This document shows positions 21,898 through 32,824 of a stretch of DNA of 64,000 bases, piece after piece. The notes under the pieces are model-generated. The model saw nothing but the letters and a program-made list of their open reading frames with translations, was not told where the DNA came from and ran no database searches. Positions within the stretch are counted from its first letter, which is position 1, and the number at the start of each line of letters is the position of its first letter. The stretch is from Sipunculus nudus (taxonomy: Eukaryota > Annelida > Sipuncula > Golfingiida > Sipunculidae). The DNA is taken from NCBI GenBank assembly GCA_026874595.1, contig CM049309.1, positions 1,836,076-1,900,075 of the forward strand, given 5' to 3'. Both the position numbers and the translations under genes were made by a program.

Positions 21898-22930
21898 GTG
21901 AAATCTTATTATGACAGAAATAGCACATCAAATGCTGTACATGATGTTACTGCTGTTAATTGTGTAAAAACTGACCCTGACCCAGTTAAAGTAGATAATG
22001 ATTGTAAGAGTGATGTAGACAGTCAGTGTGAAACAGTACCACTTAAAAACTCAGACGTGCTTAACAACCTGGATGTCAAACTGTCACACCTTACCGCACA
22101 ACAAAAACAAGACCTCAAGAACCTGCTGCGAAATTATGAACATTTGTTTAGTGACATTCCAACGCAAACTAACATATTGTGCCATGACGTCGATATTGGT
22201 GTGGCAAGCGCAGTCAAGCAGCATCCTTATAGACTGAATCCAGAAAAGCAAAAGTATCTTCAAGATGAGGTTCAATTTTTGCTGCACAATGATTTTATTG
22301 AACCTAGTAACAGTTCACCTGTTCACTGGAGTTCACCAAGTATTCTTGTGCCAAAACCTGATGGAAGTTACCGTATGTGCACATATTATCGAAAACTGGA
22401 CTCTGTCACCAAGACTGACACGTTCCCGATTCCAAGGATCGATGATTGTTTTGATAGAGTCGGTAGCTCCAAATATGTTTCCAAGTTTGACTTTTTAAAA
22501 GGATTCGGGCAAGTTCCACTGACAGAACGAGCGAAAGAAGTGTTCGCATTTGTAAGCTGAAAGGACTGTACCAGTATAAAGTTATGCCGTGTGGCATGAA
22601 GAACTCGCAAGCCACGTTCCAGCGCCTCATCCATATGGTTGTCAAGGACATTCAGGGCTGCGACGCATATATTGATGACCTTATCGTGTACAGCGACACC
22701 TGGGAGAAACATCTGCAAATTCTTCGCGACCTCTTCGAAAGACTCAGCGAAGCACGTCTGACCGTCAACTTAGTCAAGTCTGAGTTTTGTCATGCACCAG
22801 TAACATTTTTGGGTCATATTGTAGGTCAGGGTCAAGTAAAACTTGTTGATGCTAAAATCAGTGCTATTTCTGCATTTCCTAGACCAGAAAACAAAAAGCA
22901 AATAATGCGTTTTCTTGGTTTGGTTGGGTA
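21898..22930 (+). pseudogene. Reverse transcriptase remnant
   Basis: The first frame (21898-22557) holds a linker, then the RT fingers and palm: ILVPKPDGSYRMC, a YRKLDSVTKTDTFPIPRIDD motif, and FDFLKGFGQVPL. The usual W of the GYWQ motif is replaced there. After a frameshift at about 22557 the second frame (to 22928) carries the intact YIDDL catalytic motif at about 22669 and FLGHIVGQGQV of the thumb. A stop follows at 22929. The order and motifs place it in the Ty3/gypsy group. Confidence 0.9.
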
Positions 22931-23430
22931 ATACAGGAAGTTTTGTCCAAATTTTTCAGCTGTAGCTGAACCTTTGACTAATTTGTTAAATAAGAATCAA
23001 AAGTTTGTATTGAATGTTCAGCTCCAGACTTTTCTGTTCCTTTTAAGTCAGCTGTAGATGCTAGTGATACTGCTGCTGGTGCTGTTTTGTTACAAGAAGG
23101 CAGTGATGGCATAGATCATCCAATTTTTTTATTTTTCAAGAAAGTTTAGTGCAAAGCAGAAAAACTACTCCACTATTGACAAAAAATGTTTGGCTTTGAT
23201 TTTGGCAATGCAACATTTTGTTACTCATCAGTCAAGCCTATCATTGTCTTCATTGATCACAATCCCCTCACGTTCATGAACAATTTGAAGTGTAAAAAAA
23301 TCAAAGATTGTTGAGATGGAGTTTGTTTTTACAGGATTACAATCTTGAAATTAGACACATTAAAGAGAAAGACAATGTACCTTGCTTGACAATGCTGATT
23401 GCTTATCAAGATGTTTGTGAAATGTTGTAA
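22931..23430 (+). pseudogene. RNase H remnant of the LTR element
   Basis: After several frameshifts AVDASDT (about 23050) marks the first RNase H aspartate region and DHNPLTF (about 23257) the later conserved block. The RHIKEKDNV word near 23354 ends the domain. The many stops show it is long dead. No integrase follows it, so pol ends here, just before the polypurine tract. Confidence 0.8.
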
Positions 23431-23536
23431 ACGAGATGTTCATGTAATGTTGTTAATAAGATGATTTTTAAATATTGTAAAAATTTAGTAATTGTGATCG
23501 CAAAGAGTTTTTTGAGAAAACTGTCTTTTTTCTTAC

Positions 23537-23549
23537 AGGAGGGGGAGGG
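23537..23549 (+). promoter_or_regulatory. Polypurine tract of the LTR element
   Basis: The purine run aggagggggaggg directly abuts the start of the 3' LTR, the position where plus-strand DNA synthesis is primed. Confidence 0.85.
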
Positions 23550-24277
23550 TTACAGGTGTCTCTTTTATTGTGCGCTGTTGACATTCTGATTCGTGTTAGG
23601 CTCAAGCCCTAGGCGTTGCTATGGCGTGGGGAGACACAGCGCTCGGTGTAATCCGTACTGGTTGACCTGGCGTGTAAAGACACAACGTTTGTGCTAATCT
23701 GGAATTTTCTGGGTTGTTCGCTCTCTATGAGCGCGTGTCTTTTGTTGTGTTCTTTGGATTGGTCGCGAAATGGAAAGTTCTGGGCTTGAGGTGAAAAAGT
23801 TATGAATAGGGGCTCTGTTTAGAGCCGAGGGAGGAGAGAGAGAAATATTCCAGCGGACACGAAAGAGTGTGAGTCAGTTTGTGGACCTTTCCAATAATTG
23901 CAGCATTTACAGATATTCATCGAACTTTGTAACAGATTTTATTAGGTCTTCCGTTTGCCTATGGGACTATTACCAGAACGTCACTTCTGGATTACAACAG
24001 ATTAATTTCGGGATTGAATTGGACTATTATTCTCCGAGAAGATTTACGTGAACTGTTCATCTGGATTATATGTTTTAAAGGACTTGTTGAGCTGTGACAG
24101 TGGTGGTATCCAGAAAAGCCTAGGATCCGGACACTCTGGTACTGTACACTTAATTAATTATATTGTGTCACTGTATTGATTTACTGTTATACTGTTGTTA
24201 TACTGTTTAATTGTAATGATTTAGTCTATTGTAATGGTAGGGTTGTTTTGAGAATAAATTATAATTATTTGTTAACA
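23549..24277 (+). repeat. 3' LTR, apparently full length
   Basis: It starts (G)GTTACAGGTGTCTC, the first base of the TG having apparently mutated, and ends ...TTGTTAACA, giving short terminal inverted repeats TGTTA/TAACA. The first 333 bases match the 5' LTR. The remainder, including aataaattataatt near the end (a possible poly(A) signal), has no counterpart in the 5' copy. Confidence 0.75.
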
Positions 24278-25248
24278 AAAAAAAACGCTGAATTCATTCC
24301 CCTGGACATTTCACGTTGCCTAGGGTTACATAATCTGATTTTTTTAAATCTCCATAACAAAATTTATGCTCGTCACGACTATGTGATCTGTTGTTATTAG
24401 GTTCCGTAAAATATAAAGTGAAAGAATATTAAACAAGTCAATGTGTTATGCATGAGAATATATAAACATGCTCAAGCGTCCAGAGATTGTCAGTGCCTAG
24501 AATAATAGTTCTCAGCAAACAGGTATGTTTTTAGTTTGGTTTTGAATTCTGTTATATATATTTAGATTCTCAATGTCCCAGTAGGTTATACCAGACTCTA
24601 GAGATAAATGCTCTGATTATGTGAAGGGAACATGTAATACTTTTTGGTCATTTGAACACAATTCTCTAACTGAATCACGGCGGCTGATAAGTTCGTGCAT
24701 AGATGCACATGAGCCCTAGTCATCATAGCTTTACACATACAGACCAGATTCTTAAAGCGAGCTATTCCCCTACCTTATCTGTAGAATTCATGTGATTTCA
24801 TGCTTGCCTTCAGTACACATTGATTTACTGTAAGTAACTTCTGTGCAAAAGTTATTATAACGCCTGTGATGGATTAGCACCTTCTTTATCTATGAGCTCT
24901 TAGTGAACAGGGTATATGAGCCAACGTTGAAAACTGAAAAAAAAACGCATAACAAGCCTGTTATGCGATATGTCGCTCAGCGTGTATATAGTCCATACAC
25001 AGAGGGACATGTTGTACAACATTTTCTGAAAAAAAAACGTGATAAAAACTACATGTACCCAACATAACATCCACGTATTTGTATATTTGTGCTGAGGATA
25101 TATTTATTCTGACTATGTCAAATACGCTCTCGTTATCCTAAATAATATAGATATTTAGAAACAATGGACATGGATATTGCGATTTAGATCCTCAACTTCT
25201 TCTAACTTTCCTGTTCAGCGCTCAGATCACATATTACTGTTTTCTAGA
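24278..25248. other. No gene seen
   Basis: AT-rich DNA flanking the LTR element, without credible open frames or recognised repeats. Confidence 0.5.
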
Positions 25249-25422
25249 CCTGGGCCTGGCCCTGTTGTTGCGCGACAAGTCGCAGGTATATAAACGTGTT
25301 TCTTCTTCTTCAACTCATCGCATGACTAATGAAGACGTGCGACTTCAAACCAAACATGGTACGACATGTCGCAGAACAAGCGTGTACTGCGACTTCTCCC
25401 GCGACAAGTCGGACCGTGTTTA
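25249..25422. repeat. GC-rich GCGACAAGTCG repeat block
   Basis: The imperfect palindrome cgcgacaagtcg occurs at both ends (about 25272 and 25401), with other gcgactt and cgacatgtcg words between them. The block abuts the Harbinger element and is most likely a short non-autonomous element. It happens to be open in one frame. Confidence 0.4.
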
Positions 25423-25428
25423 GCCTAA

Positions 25429-28343
25429 TGCCCCTTTCACACATTCAAGTTTGATCGTACGTCTGGCCGCGGTTTCGCAACGTTCTTGGAGAAGGTGGGT
25501 GGTGGTGGAGGTTGGACATGGTCGCCGCCGACGTACGCTCATTGTTCGTCCATTGTACGTTGTCATTATGTCCAGTACGTTCGACGTCCGAGTGGATCGC
25601 GAAAATAAACGGTCCCTGTCGCTTTTAGTACGTCTACAACGCCCCCTGCACGATATTCTTACGCTTTTTATACGCTTACTGTGATCATTTTACGCTGAAT
25701 CACGTCAACCTTCCGATCGATTTACGTGTGTACTACGTGTTTCGCGATCGTGGGACGCTCAGGACGTATTTTGCGTCTTTTGTACCACTCGAGTACCGGG
25801 TACATATAAACCCCGGGTGTTTTGAGTAGCTTTCATTTCGAGTCTAATTTCAGATGAGTGAACATCATTCTAGCTATTACAAGACACAGGTTGGTGGCAA
25901 TATATGTTGCCATTCTGAATGATTTGATTGCTGCAGAAGACCTCGCCTTCGCTGTTTTGGCGGAGGAATGAGGGACGACGGGAAACGGCGCGAGTGGTGG
26001 GTGAGGCCTTGGTTGCAAACCAGAATACTCTTCGGCCAGTACGATCAGCTGCTGGTGGAGCTGGAGATGGCTGACAACGCTGCTTCAAGAGCATTCTTCG
26101 CCTCGAGCCGCAAGTGTTCTATGAACTGTTGGACAGAGTTGGTCCTCCCATTCAACGTCAAGACAAATTCTGGAGGAAAGCACTGCCTCGAGGCTTCACG
26201 CTAGCCTGCACCCTCAGGTTCTTGGCTTCTTGCTGTACATACAAGTCTTTGATGTACAACTTCCGAGTGGCGCACAACACCCTTGCACTGTTCATACCGG
26301 AGGTGTGTGAAGCAATAATTTCGGAATGAAAAGTCCTCGCCATACCTACCACCATCCAGGGTTGGCTGGACATTGCTGAACTTTACTCAAGAGGATGGAA
26401 TTTTCACCACTGCCTTGAAGCTATAGACGGCAAATATATCTCAATCAAGTGTCTTTCGAGAGGCGGATCAACATATTACTACTATAAGGGCTTCAATTCC
26501 ATTGTTTTGATGGCCCTTGTTGATGCGGACTACAAACTCATTTGGGTGGATGTCGGTGCTAAACTGCTAATGGATCATGTTTGGACGGTGAGATATTCGG
26601 GCCCTGCGAAATCAAGTCTACAATAGAGGATAGTACTATTGTTTTCCCTCCATCCACACCACTACCAGCAGATAACGAGGATCTACCCTACTTTATATTC
26701 GGAGATGATGCTTTCCCCCTTGAGGACCTGGCTTATGAAGAACTACAGTTTACGGAATGTCACAGATGAAGAGCGGATATTTAATTACAGGCTTTCTAGA
26801 GCCAGGAGAGTGGACGAGAACGCCTTTTGAATTTTAGTGCAGAGATTTGCCTGTTTGTTGACTACTGAGAAACTGATTCCAAAGAATGGGAAAAATGTAA
26901 CCCTGGCTTGTGTTTGCCTGCACAATATTATGCGGAGACGCTATACTGCTAATCAAAATGCTCTCTAACACAGCGTGGACCTACAGGGGATACCTGGTTC
27001 CTTGCGTCAGGGACAAAACTTAAACATGAACTTTAAACCAGGCCGTGGCAACAGAGCAACAAATGCAGCAAAAATTTGAGGGATTATCTGAAAAGTTTAA
27101 TAGCTACATTTCAGTACATAACAAGAGACACTTAACAATAATTATTGTTGCTATGTTGAAATGTGGTTTTATAAAATTGTAATGTATGCAAAAATTGGAA
27201 GTTGTGTAAAATGTAAATAATTTTGTGATATATCATTATTAAAAGTTGATTGTGAATTGCCTTTTCAATAGAAATTATAACTTTATTATATCCCTTGTCC
27301 CATATAGTCTAAAAATGTGTTCGATAAAGTAAATATGAAATGTAAAAATTTCAAATTTATTTCTCCATACACCCAATAGTTCAACAGTAGGTACAAGATT
27401 AAAATAGACCTACTTTATTGGTAAAAATGAAATAATACATTTGCTACAGCTTTAATTATACGAAAATGTATTTGCTCACTGTTATTTAATAAACACATGC
27501 CAATTAATCTTAGATATTCATGTTTCCCATGTTATGCTTATATCCCTTATGTTATTTTAAATGAAAGGATCTTTCCTAAATCTGGCAAAAGTCACACCAA
27601 TGAAGAATGATGTACAGTGTGTAACCATCTGCAAACAAGAAAGAAAGAAAATAGTATATTAATTTATTCTTAATATTAATATTTATTCTTTTGTTCTAAA
27701 CTACAATAAATTGTAAAATTTCTGGGTCTTGTGGAATGAGGAATTGGGGCCAAGTTCATGATTTCTATTGTGACGTTTCGAAATTGGACTATACTTTTCT
27801 TACAACTATTTATTTAAATACAACATAAGATTCATTTAAAAATAAAACGCAATGAGAACGTCGAGAAGACGTAGTAAAAACGTGCTGAAAACGTACAACA
27901 CACGCCATGAACGTACACAGAACGTGAAGAGATTCGACTTGGGACTTCCTTTACGTAAAGAGAACGTATGCAAAACGCCGAGTACGCACTGAGGACGTAG
28001 TGAGAGCGCAAAACGAACAAAGTTTGGACGTACAATAGACACCGAGAACGCATGCAGTCAAGAAATGGTGGCGACCACCCGCGTTCTATGTACGTTCTTC
28101 GTACGTCCTTTGTACATCCACTTGTTTTTTTTTGTACGTTCCATGCGTTCTGAAGTACGTTTCGGCACGTTTGCCGCGATCGACCGCGCTCAAATTTTAC
28201 AGGAAATTTTGTCGTACTGGGTTGGCGATCATAGCAACCTGACGACGACCTCTGGAGACCATTGTACGTTCAACCACGCGACCACCACGTTTCCCGAGAA
28301 CGTGTTGATCGTGGTGGCAAGAACGTGTATGTGTGAAAGGGGT
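25429..28343 (+). mobile_element. PIF/Harbinger-type DNA transposon, decayed
   Basis: The left end tgcccctttcacacat and the right end atgtgtgaaagggg form terminal inverted repeats around a broken Harbinger transposase. Subterminal regions on both sides are dense in acgt/aacgt words (25450-25790 and 27840-28330), possibly transposase-binding sites. AT-rich filler lies between the transposase and the right end. The Myb/SANT-like accessory protein usual for Harbinger elements was not found. TTA occurs outside both ends (25420-25422, 28344-28346), but the left copy is offset by six bases, so the target duplication is unresolved. Confidence 0.85.
25855..26970 (+). pseudogene. Harbinger (DDE) transposase pseudogene
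   Basis: Coding similarity runs through at least four frame changes. It starts with AILNDLIAAEDLAFAVL (about 25893-25945), then KRREWWVRPWLQTR, then the segment RVGPPIQRQDKFWRKALP, SFRVAHNT-like FRVAHNTLALFIPEVCEAII, and the catalytic core. The three acidic positions of the DDE triad can still be found: AIDGK at 26426, GDDAF at 26701-26715, and the E of DENAF at 26816. TDEERIFNYRLSRARR precedes the last. A stop at 26828 follows, with a further decayed C-terminal part (CLHNIMRRR) to about 26970. The copy cannot encode a working enzyme. Confidence 0.88.
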
Positions 28344-28349
28344 TTAGGC

Positions 28350-28649
28350 CTCTTTCACAACGCGCCTACGTAGAGTTGCAGAGTTCAATCTGTTTATTTT
28401 ATTTTTCGCGTATTGTCGACGTAGAGCACTGGACGCGAGAGTCGCAGTCTACGCAATACTACATTACTGTATCCTAGTGTACTCCAGCACGACGAAATAC
28501 GTCATCGTACGCCACCCTATGCATAACCTATGAAGGGACTACGCTGATCCTGCGCGTAGCAGCATTTTTTTTAGCGAGTTAGCAGCCTTATTTCGGCACA
28601 CTCGATCCGCCGCAGTAAGCAACTCTACGTAGGCCCGGTGTGAAAGGGA
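28350..28649. mobile_element. 300-bp MITE butted against the Harbinger right end
   Basis: Imperfect terminal inverted repeats of about 30 bp: left 28350-28379 (tctttcacaacgcgcctacg, then tagagttgc) and right 28619-28649 (gcaactctacgtaggc, then ccggtgtgaaaggga). The outermost ctttcacac word is shared with the Harbinger element to its left, so it may be a Harbinger-derived non-autonomous element. No protein is encoded. A clear target duplication was not found. Confidence 0.8.
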
Positions 28650-28940
28650 AGTCACAAACAACCTACGATTTTGACTGTTGTTCGATTTCAGCAGGGCTAC
28701 AACAGATTGAACCGTCGTAGGTTTGCGAGAGGTTATATTTTTATCATTTCGTGGAACGCTCTTCTTGCGACGATCGTATGAGGTCATTACGATTACGTAA
28801 TACAAACAAATTTCCCAAATTTTCTGTCGTAGTCCTGTCGAATATGTGTTATGTAATGTATGTTTTTTAAGGCTCAAGACAAACCCACGGCGGTCGCATG
28901 AATGATCTTCAACGGTAGAACATTCCTAGGACTGTCATAA

Positions 28941-31900
28941 AAGTCCATGGGCCAGACACTTTCGGTATCAGAAAGGTGGCAAATTCTATCATACCTTTTT
29001 GGAAAGCTTATTACCTCTGCTTTACATTTCTGTATTATAGCAGTGTCAAATGAGTAGCTTATTGTCTATTACAGGCCTCTAAACTCTGAAAAGGAAAATG
29101 TCATTTTATCAAAAATGTTGAAAAAGGAAATGGGGTCAGGGAAACAAAAATGACAACAGATTAACTGTCACTGGTCTTATCTTTACACTTGATTCGGCAA
29201 ATGAAAGCACGAAAGGCAAATATTTCATCTAAGGTCATAACAGGTTCATATAAAATATATTAAGGATATATGACCAATTTGATTTGAAAGGTTTCACTTC
29301 TATTGCAGACACCAATAGTTCTTTAGTTGCGGAGGTTCCGTGCGCATGAAATGTCCCTGATATTAATCCTCATATTTGTTTACAAGACCATTAAACATAA
29401 CAAAAAAGAGGTGGTAGACTTCTGGTAAACCGGCAATAAATCTAAAAATGACGTCATAAGCCATGCCCATGACAGCTAAAAAAGAAGGCATTTAGGGGTA
29501 GGGGAAACATAAACTGCTTTATCTTTAGATCTACTGACAGCAAAATAATGAATTACCACTTAAAATATTTGTATTTAAGTCTTCTATAAACTGTAATAAT
29601 CAATATGCAACATTGATCGAATAATCAGGCCATCAAAGGTCAAAAGATCACGAAATTGAGGCTAAAGTGAAAATTTTATATCTTCAGGCATAACAGTTTC
29701 GAGAGTTATGTATATGCTTGTATCTTCAGAACAAATCATGAAACCATCCTAAAAGATAATTATTAAGATATTTATTTGCAATTTATTGTGATTTTTTACT
29801 GCCATTATGCAAAGACAAGTTAATGGCAAAAGAAGGCAAATCAATTTGAGTGTTTTCAGTCTTGTAATCTTAAAAAGTGTAGTCTATGTGATGACATTAC
29901 CGTTAACAATTAAATGTTACCCAAGTTATAAATCTTTTATTCTGTTTTCTCCCATATTTAAGATATGAAGCTTTAAAAGTGGACAAATAAAGGTCAAAAT
30001 CCAGGTATAACTGATTTCCAATATAAAGGAAATGACAGCTTTCTACTGAAGACAAATTAAAAAAGGAGTATTGCAATTGCAAACTTTAATGTTTCCTTAG
30101 TGGCTTAAAGTTTATTTCTTGTTAACTCTCCTTTGCGTCCCTGCATGATAGCAGTGTCAAATAAGTAGCTGGATGTCAATTATGACCTTTAAATCTTTAT
30201 GCTCATAGAAATGCCAAACTGATAATCAGAGAAAATGGAACCAGAGGGAGGAAAATAAAAACGGTAGAAACCTGGCTCTCCCATGTGATATCTTCCCACT
30301 TGATATATCATTTTACAGAGAAATGAAGGTGCTTTTGATAACGGTCAATCGTTATGTTGCGAGCTTCAAATATGCAAGGGCATGCAGGGTCAAAGGTAAC
30401 ACAGTCAAAAATGCGTGGGGCTTATATGATTGGAGACAGATGTTAGATGCAAAATAAATTCATATAATAAAGATTTATTACAAAATTTTATTAACAACAG
30501 TTATTGTATAGGCAATCATATTTTATTTCTAATGATCATAGATGAATAAAACCCCGCTCTTTAATTATTTCTTTCTGTCTATTTATTTTCAAAATATTAT
30601 TCTGCAACGGAAAGAAAAAAATATAAATATTGTTACTTAGATGCTGAAGTTTAAAGTGCATATCATTATTTGACAGCAGATTAAATCATATTTTAGCGTG
30701 TATGATAAAGAAACACGAATTTTATTCCCTTTTAAGTGATTTCTATTTGTATCAAACAGTTTTGGGAAATATTCTAGGAACTGCATTTAGTCACTCGGCT
30801 TTGTATCTCGGTATAATATAAAATGCTGATATAAAAATAAAAGTAAAAATGACATCCTGGAATAATTCATAAAAAATTATTCTAACAGGATAGAAAGATT
30901 GTTTGTTTTACCTGTCCTCTTCAATTAGATTTTATTGTCAATCTATTCAAACTTATCCAATGTATACCGGTAATTTGATTGTACTTAAAATCAGGGATCC
31001 TTGCACACGGCTGCAAAAAAAAATATCTAGGGTGCTTCGGTGACCTCATCGTGAGATTGCCACAGAACAAATATGCTGCTACATTCATTATGACATTGCC
31101 AATATTTCCTAAATGAGATAAAACTGCCTTTCAACATATCTCACATCTGGGGATATAATAAAGATATTTTGATATTTAGATTGTCAAAAAAATATATTGA
31201 AACTAATTATCTTGCTTTTATTTCCTAGCTCTTTCCCCTGGTACATTTATGAGGTTTTGTGATTCTTTGGTACATAAATATAGTGTTCATTTATGTTTAT
31301 TTTGGATTCTTTGTACAAACATATATTGCAATGTTTTATTTTTCTTAACTCGAATATATTTCAATGCAGTGGGGTAAGAGGTGGGTGTATTCAGGTAGAA
31401 ATTCATTTAAAATAGCAAAAAGTCCAGTGAATGGTGAAACATTAATGATGTAAAACGCCCCTTGGACTTGTTTCACTATATCTCATATTCTGAAAGTCTG
31501 ACAGGTACTTAGCAGAGATTAAAGGTTGTGATAGAGACAAACAGTCAAAATCACATCTTAAAGTAAAACGTTACTGACACTTAACTATTTTGAGGAATCA
31601 AATTACCGACCATTGAGTCATAGTGCAAAATGTATAAACACTAAGATTATATGCCTTTGTTTGTTGCTCATGCTAAAACATGATTATATTTACAAACTTA
31701 ACATATGCGTTATTCTATGCGAGCTGGTAATGCAAAAAGCTGTATTCTGACCTTTATTGGTCCACTTTTAAAGCTACATGTGTTAAATACATGTGCAAAC
31801 AGAATTAAAGATTTATATCCTAGGTTACATACAATTGTTAATTGTTAAAGGTAATATCATCACATAGACTACAATTTTTTGAAGATTAAGGAACAGGAAA

Positions 31901-32824
31901 GACTTGAATCGGTTAATTTGCCTTATTTTGTCATTAATATTTTTTGCATAGTGACAGTAAACACAATAAATTGCAAATAAATGTCTTAATGAATATCTTC
32001 TAGGATGATTTCATGATTTGTTCTGCAGATACAAGCATTTGCATAAGTCTCGGAACTGTTATCCCTGAAGATATTAAATTTTCACTTTAGCCTCAATTTC
32101 GTGACCTTTTGACCTTTGATGACCTAATAATTCGATCTATGTTGCATATTAATCAATCCAGTGTATAGTAAAATTAAATACAAACATTTTAAGTGGTAAT
32201 TCATTATTTTTCTATCAGTAGATCTCAAGATATAGCAGTTTATTTTCACCTACCCCTAAATGCCTTCTTTTTAAGCAGCCATGTGCATGGCTTATGACGT
32301 CATTTTTCGATTTATTGCAGGTTTACCAGAAGTCTACCACCTCTTTTTTGTTATGTTTAATGGTCTTGTAAACAAATATGAGGATTAATATCAGGGACAT
32401 TTCATGCACACGGAACCTCCGCAACTGAAGAACTATTGGTGTCTGCAATAGAAGTAAAACTTTTCAAATCAAATTGGTCATATATCCTTAATATATTTTA
32501 TATGAACCTGTTATGACCTTAGATGAAATATTTGCCTTTTGTGCTTTCATTTGCCGAATCAAGTGTGAAAATAAAACCAGTGAAAGTTAATCTGTTGTCA
32601 TTTTTGTTTTCCTGACCCCATTTGCTTTTTCAACATTTTTGATAAAATGACATTTTCCTTTTCAGAGTTTAGAGGCCTGTAATAGACAATAAGCTACTCA
32701 TTTGACACTGCTATCATACAAAAATGTAAAGCAGAGGTAATAAACTTTCCAAAAATGTATGAGAGAATTTGCCACCTTTCTGATATTAAAATTAAAAAAA
32801 TAAGCCACCTGGCCCATGGACTAT
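28941..32824. repeat. Giant imperfect inverted repeat, arms ~1.07 kb, non-coding
   Basis: The left arm (28941 to about 30006) is matched, reverse-complemented, by the right arm (about 31741 to 32824). Anchors include agtccatgggcca at 28942 against tggcccatggact at 32810, the tagcagtgtcaaat word at 29038 against 32697, tgacgtcat at 29449 against 32295, and aaaagtggac at 29974 against 31763. About 1.7 kb of AT-rich spacer separates them. The left spacer edge holds a diverged direct copy of part of the left arm (30145-30360 resembling 29035-29270). No open frame of any size is present. It could be a foldback-type element or a segmental inverted duplication. Confidence 0.9.

Larger units (their letters stand above)
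18559..24277 (+). mobile_element. Decayed Ty3/gypsy-group LTR retrotransposon with Gmr1-type pol order
   Basis: A 5.7-kb element bounded by related LTRs (18559-18892 partial, 23549-24277). Inside, in order on the plus strand, are gag-like sequence, a CCHC zinc knuckle, a retropepsin-like region, integrase, reverse transcriptase and RNase H. A purine-rich PPT abuts the 3' LTR. Integrase lies upstream of reverse transcriptase, the Ty1/copia-like order known within the Ty3/gypsy group from Gmr1-like elements (first described in deuterostomes). Every domain is interrupted by frameshifts or stops, so the copy is not functional. No target-site duplication was found (the flanks are AATAT before and AAAAA after). 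Confidence 0.9.

Noticed and set aside
25249-25420. Exon-like open frame after an AG at 25248
   Set aside because: The frame covers a block of palindromic gcgacaagtcg repeats. High G+C and repetition explain the lack of stops.
27832-28053. Minus-strand open frames near the Harbinger right end
   Set aside because: They are explained by dense ACGT words in the subterminal region and do not resemble the missing Myb-like protein.
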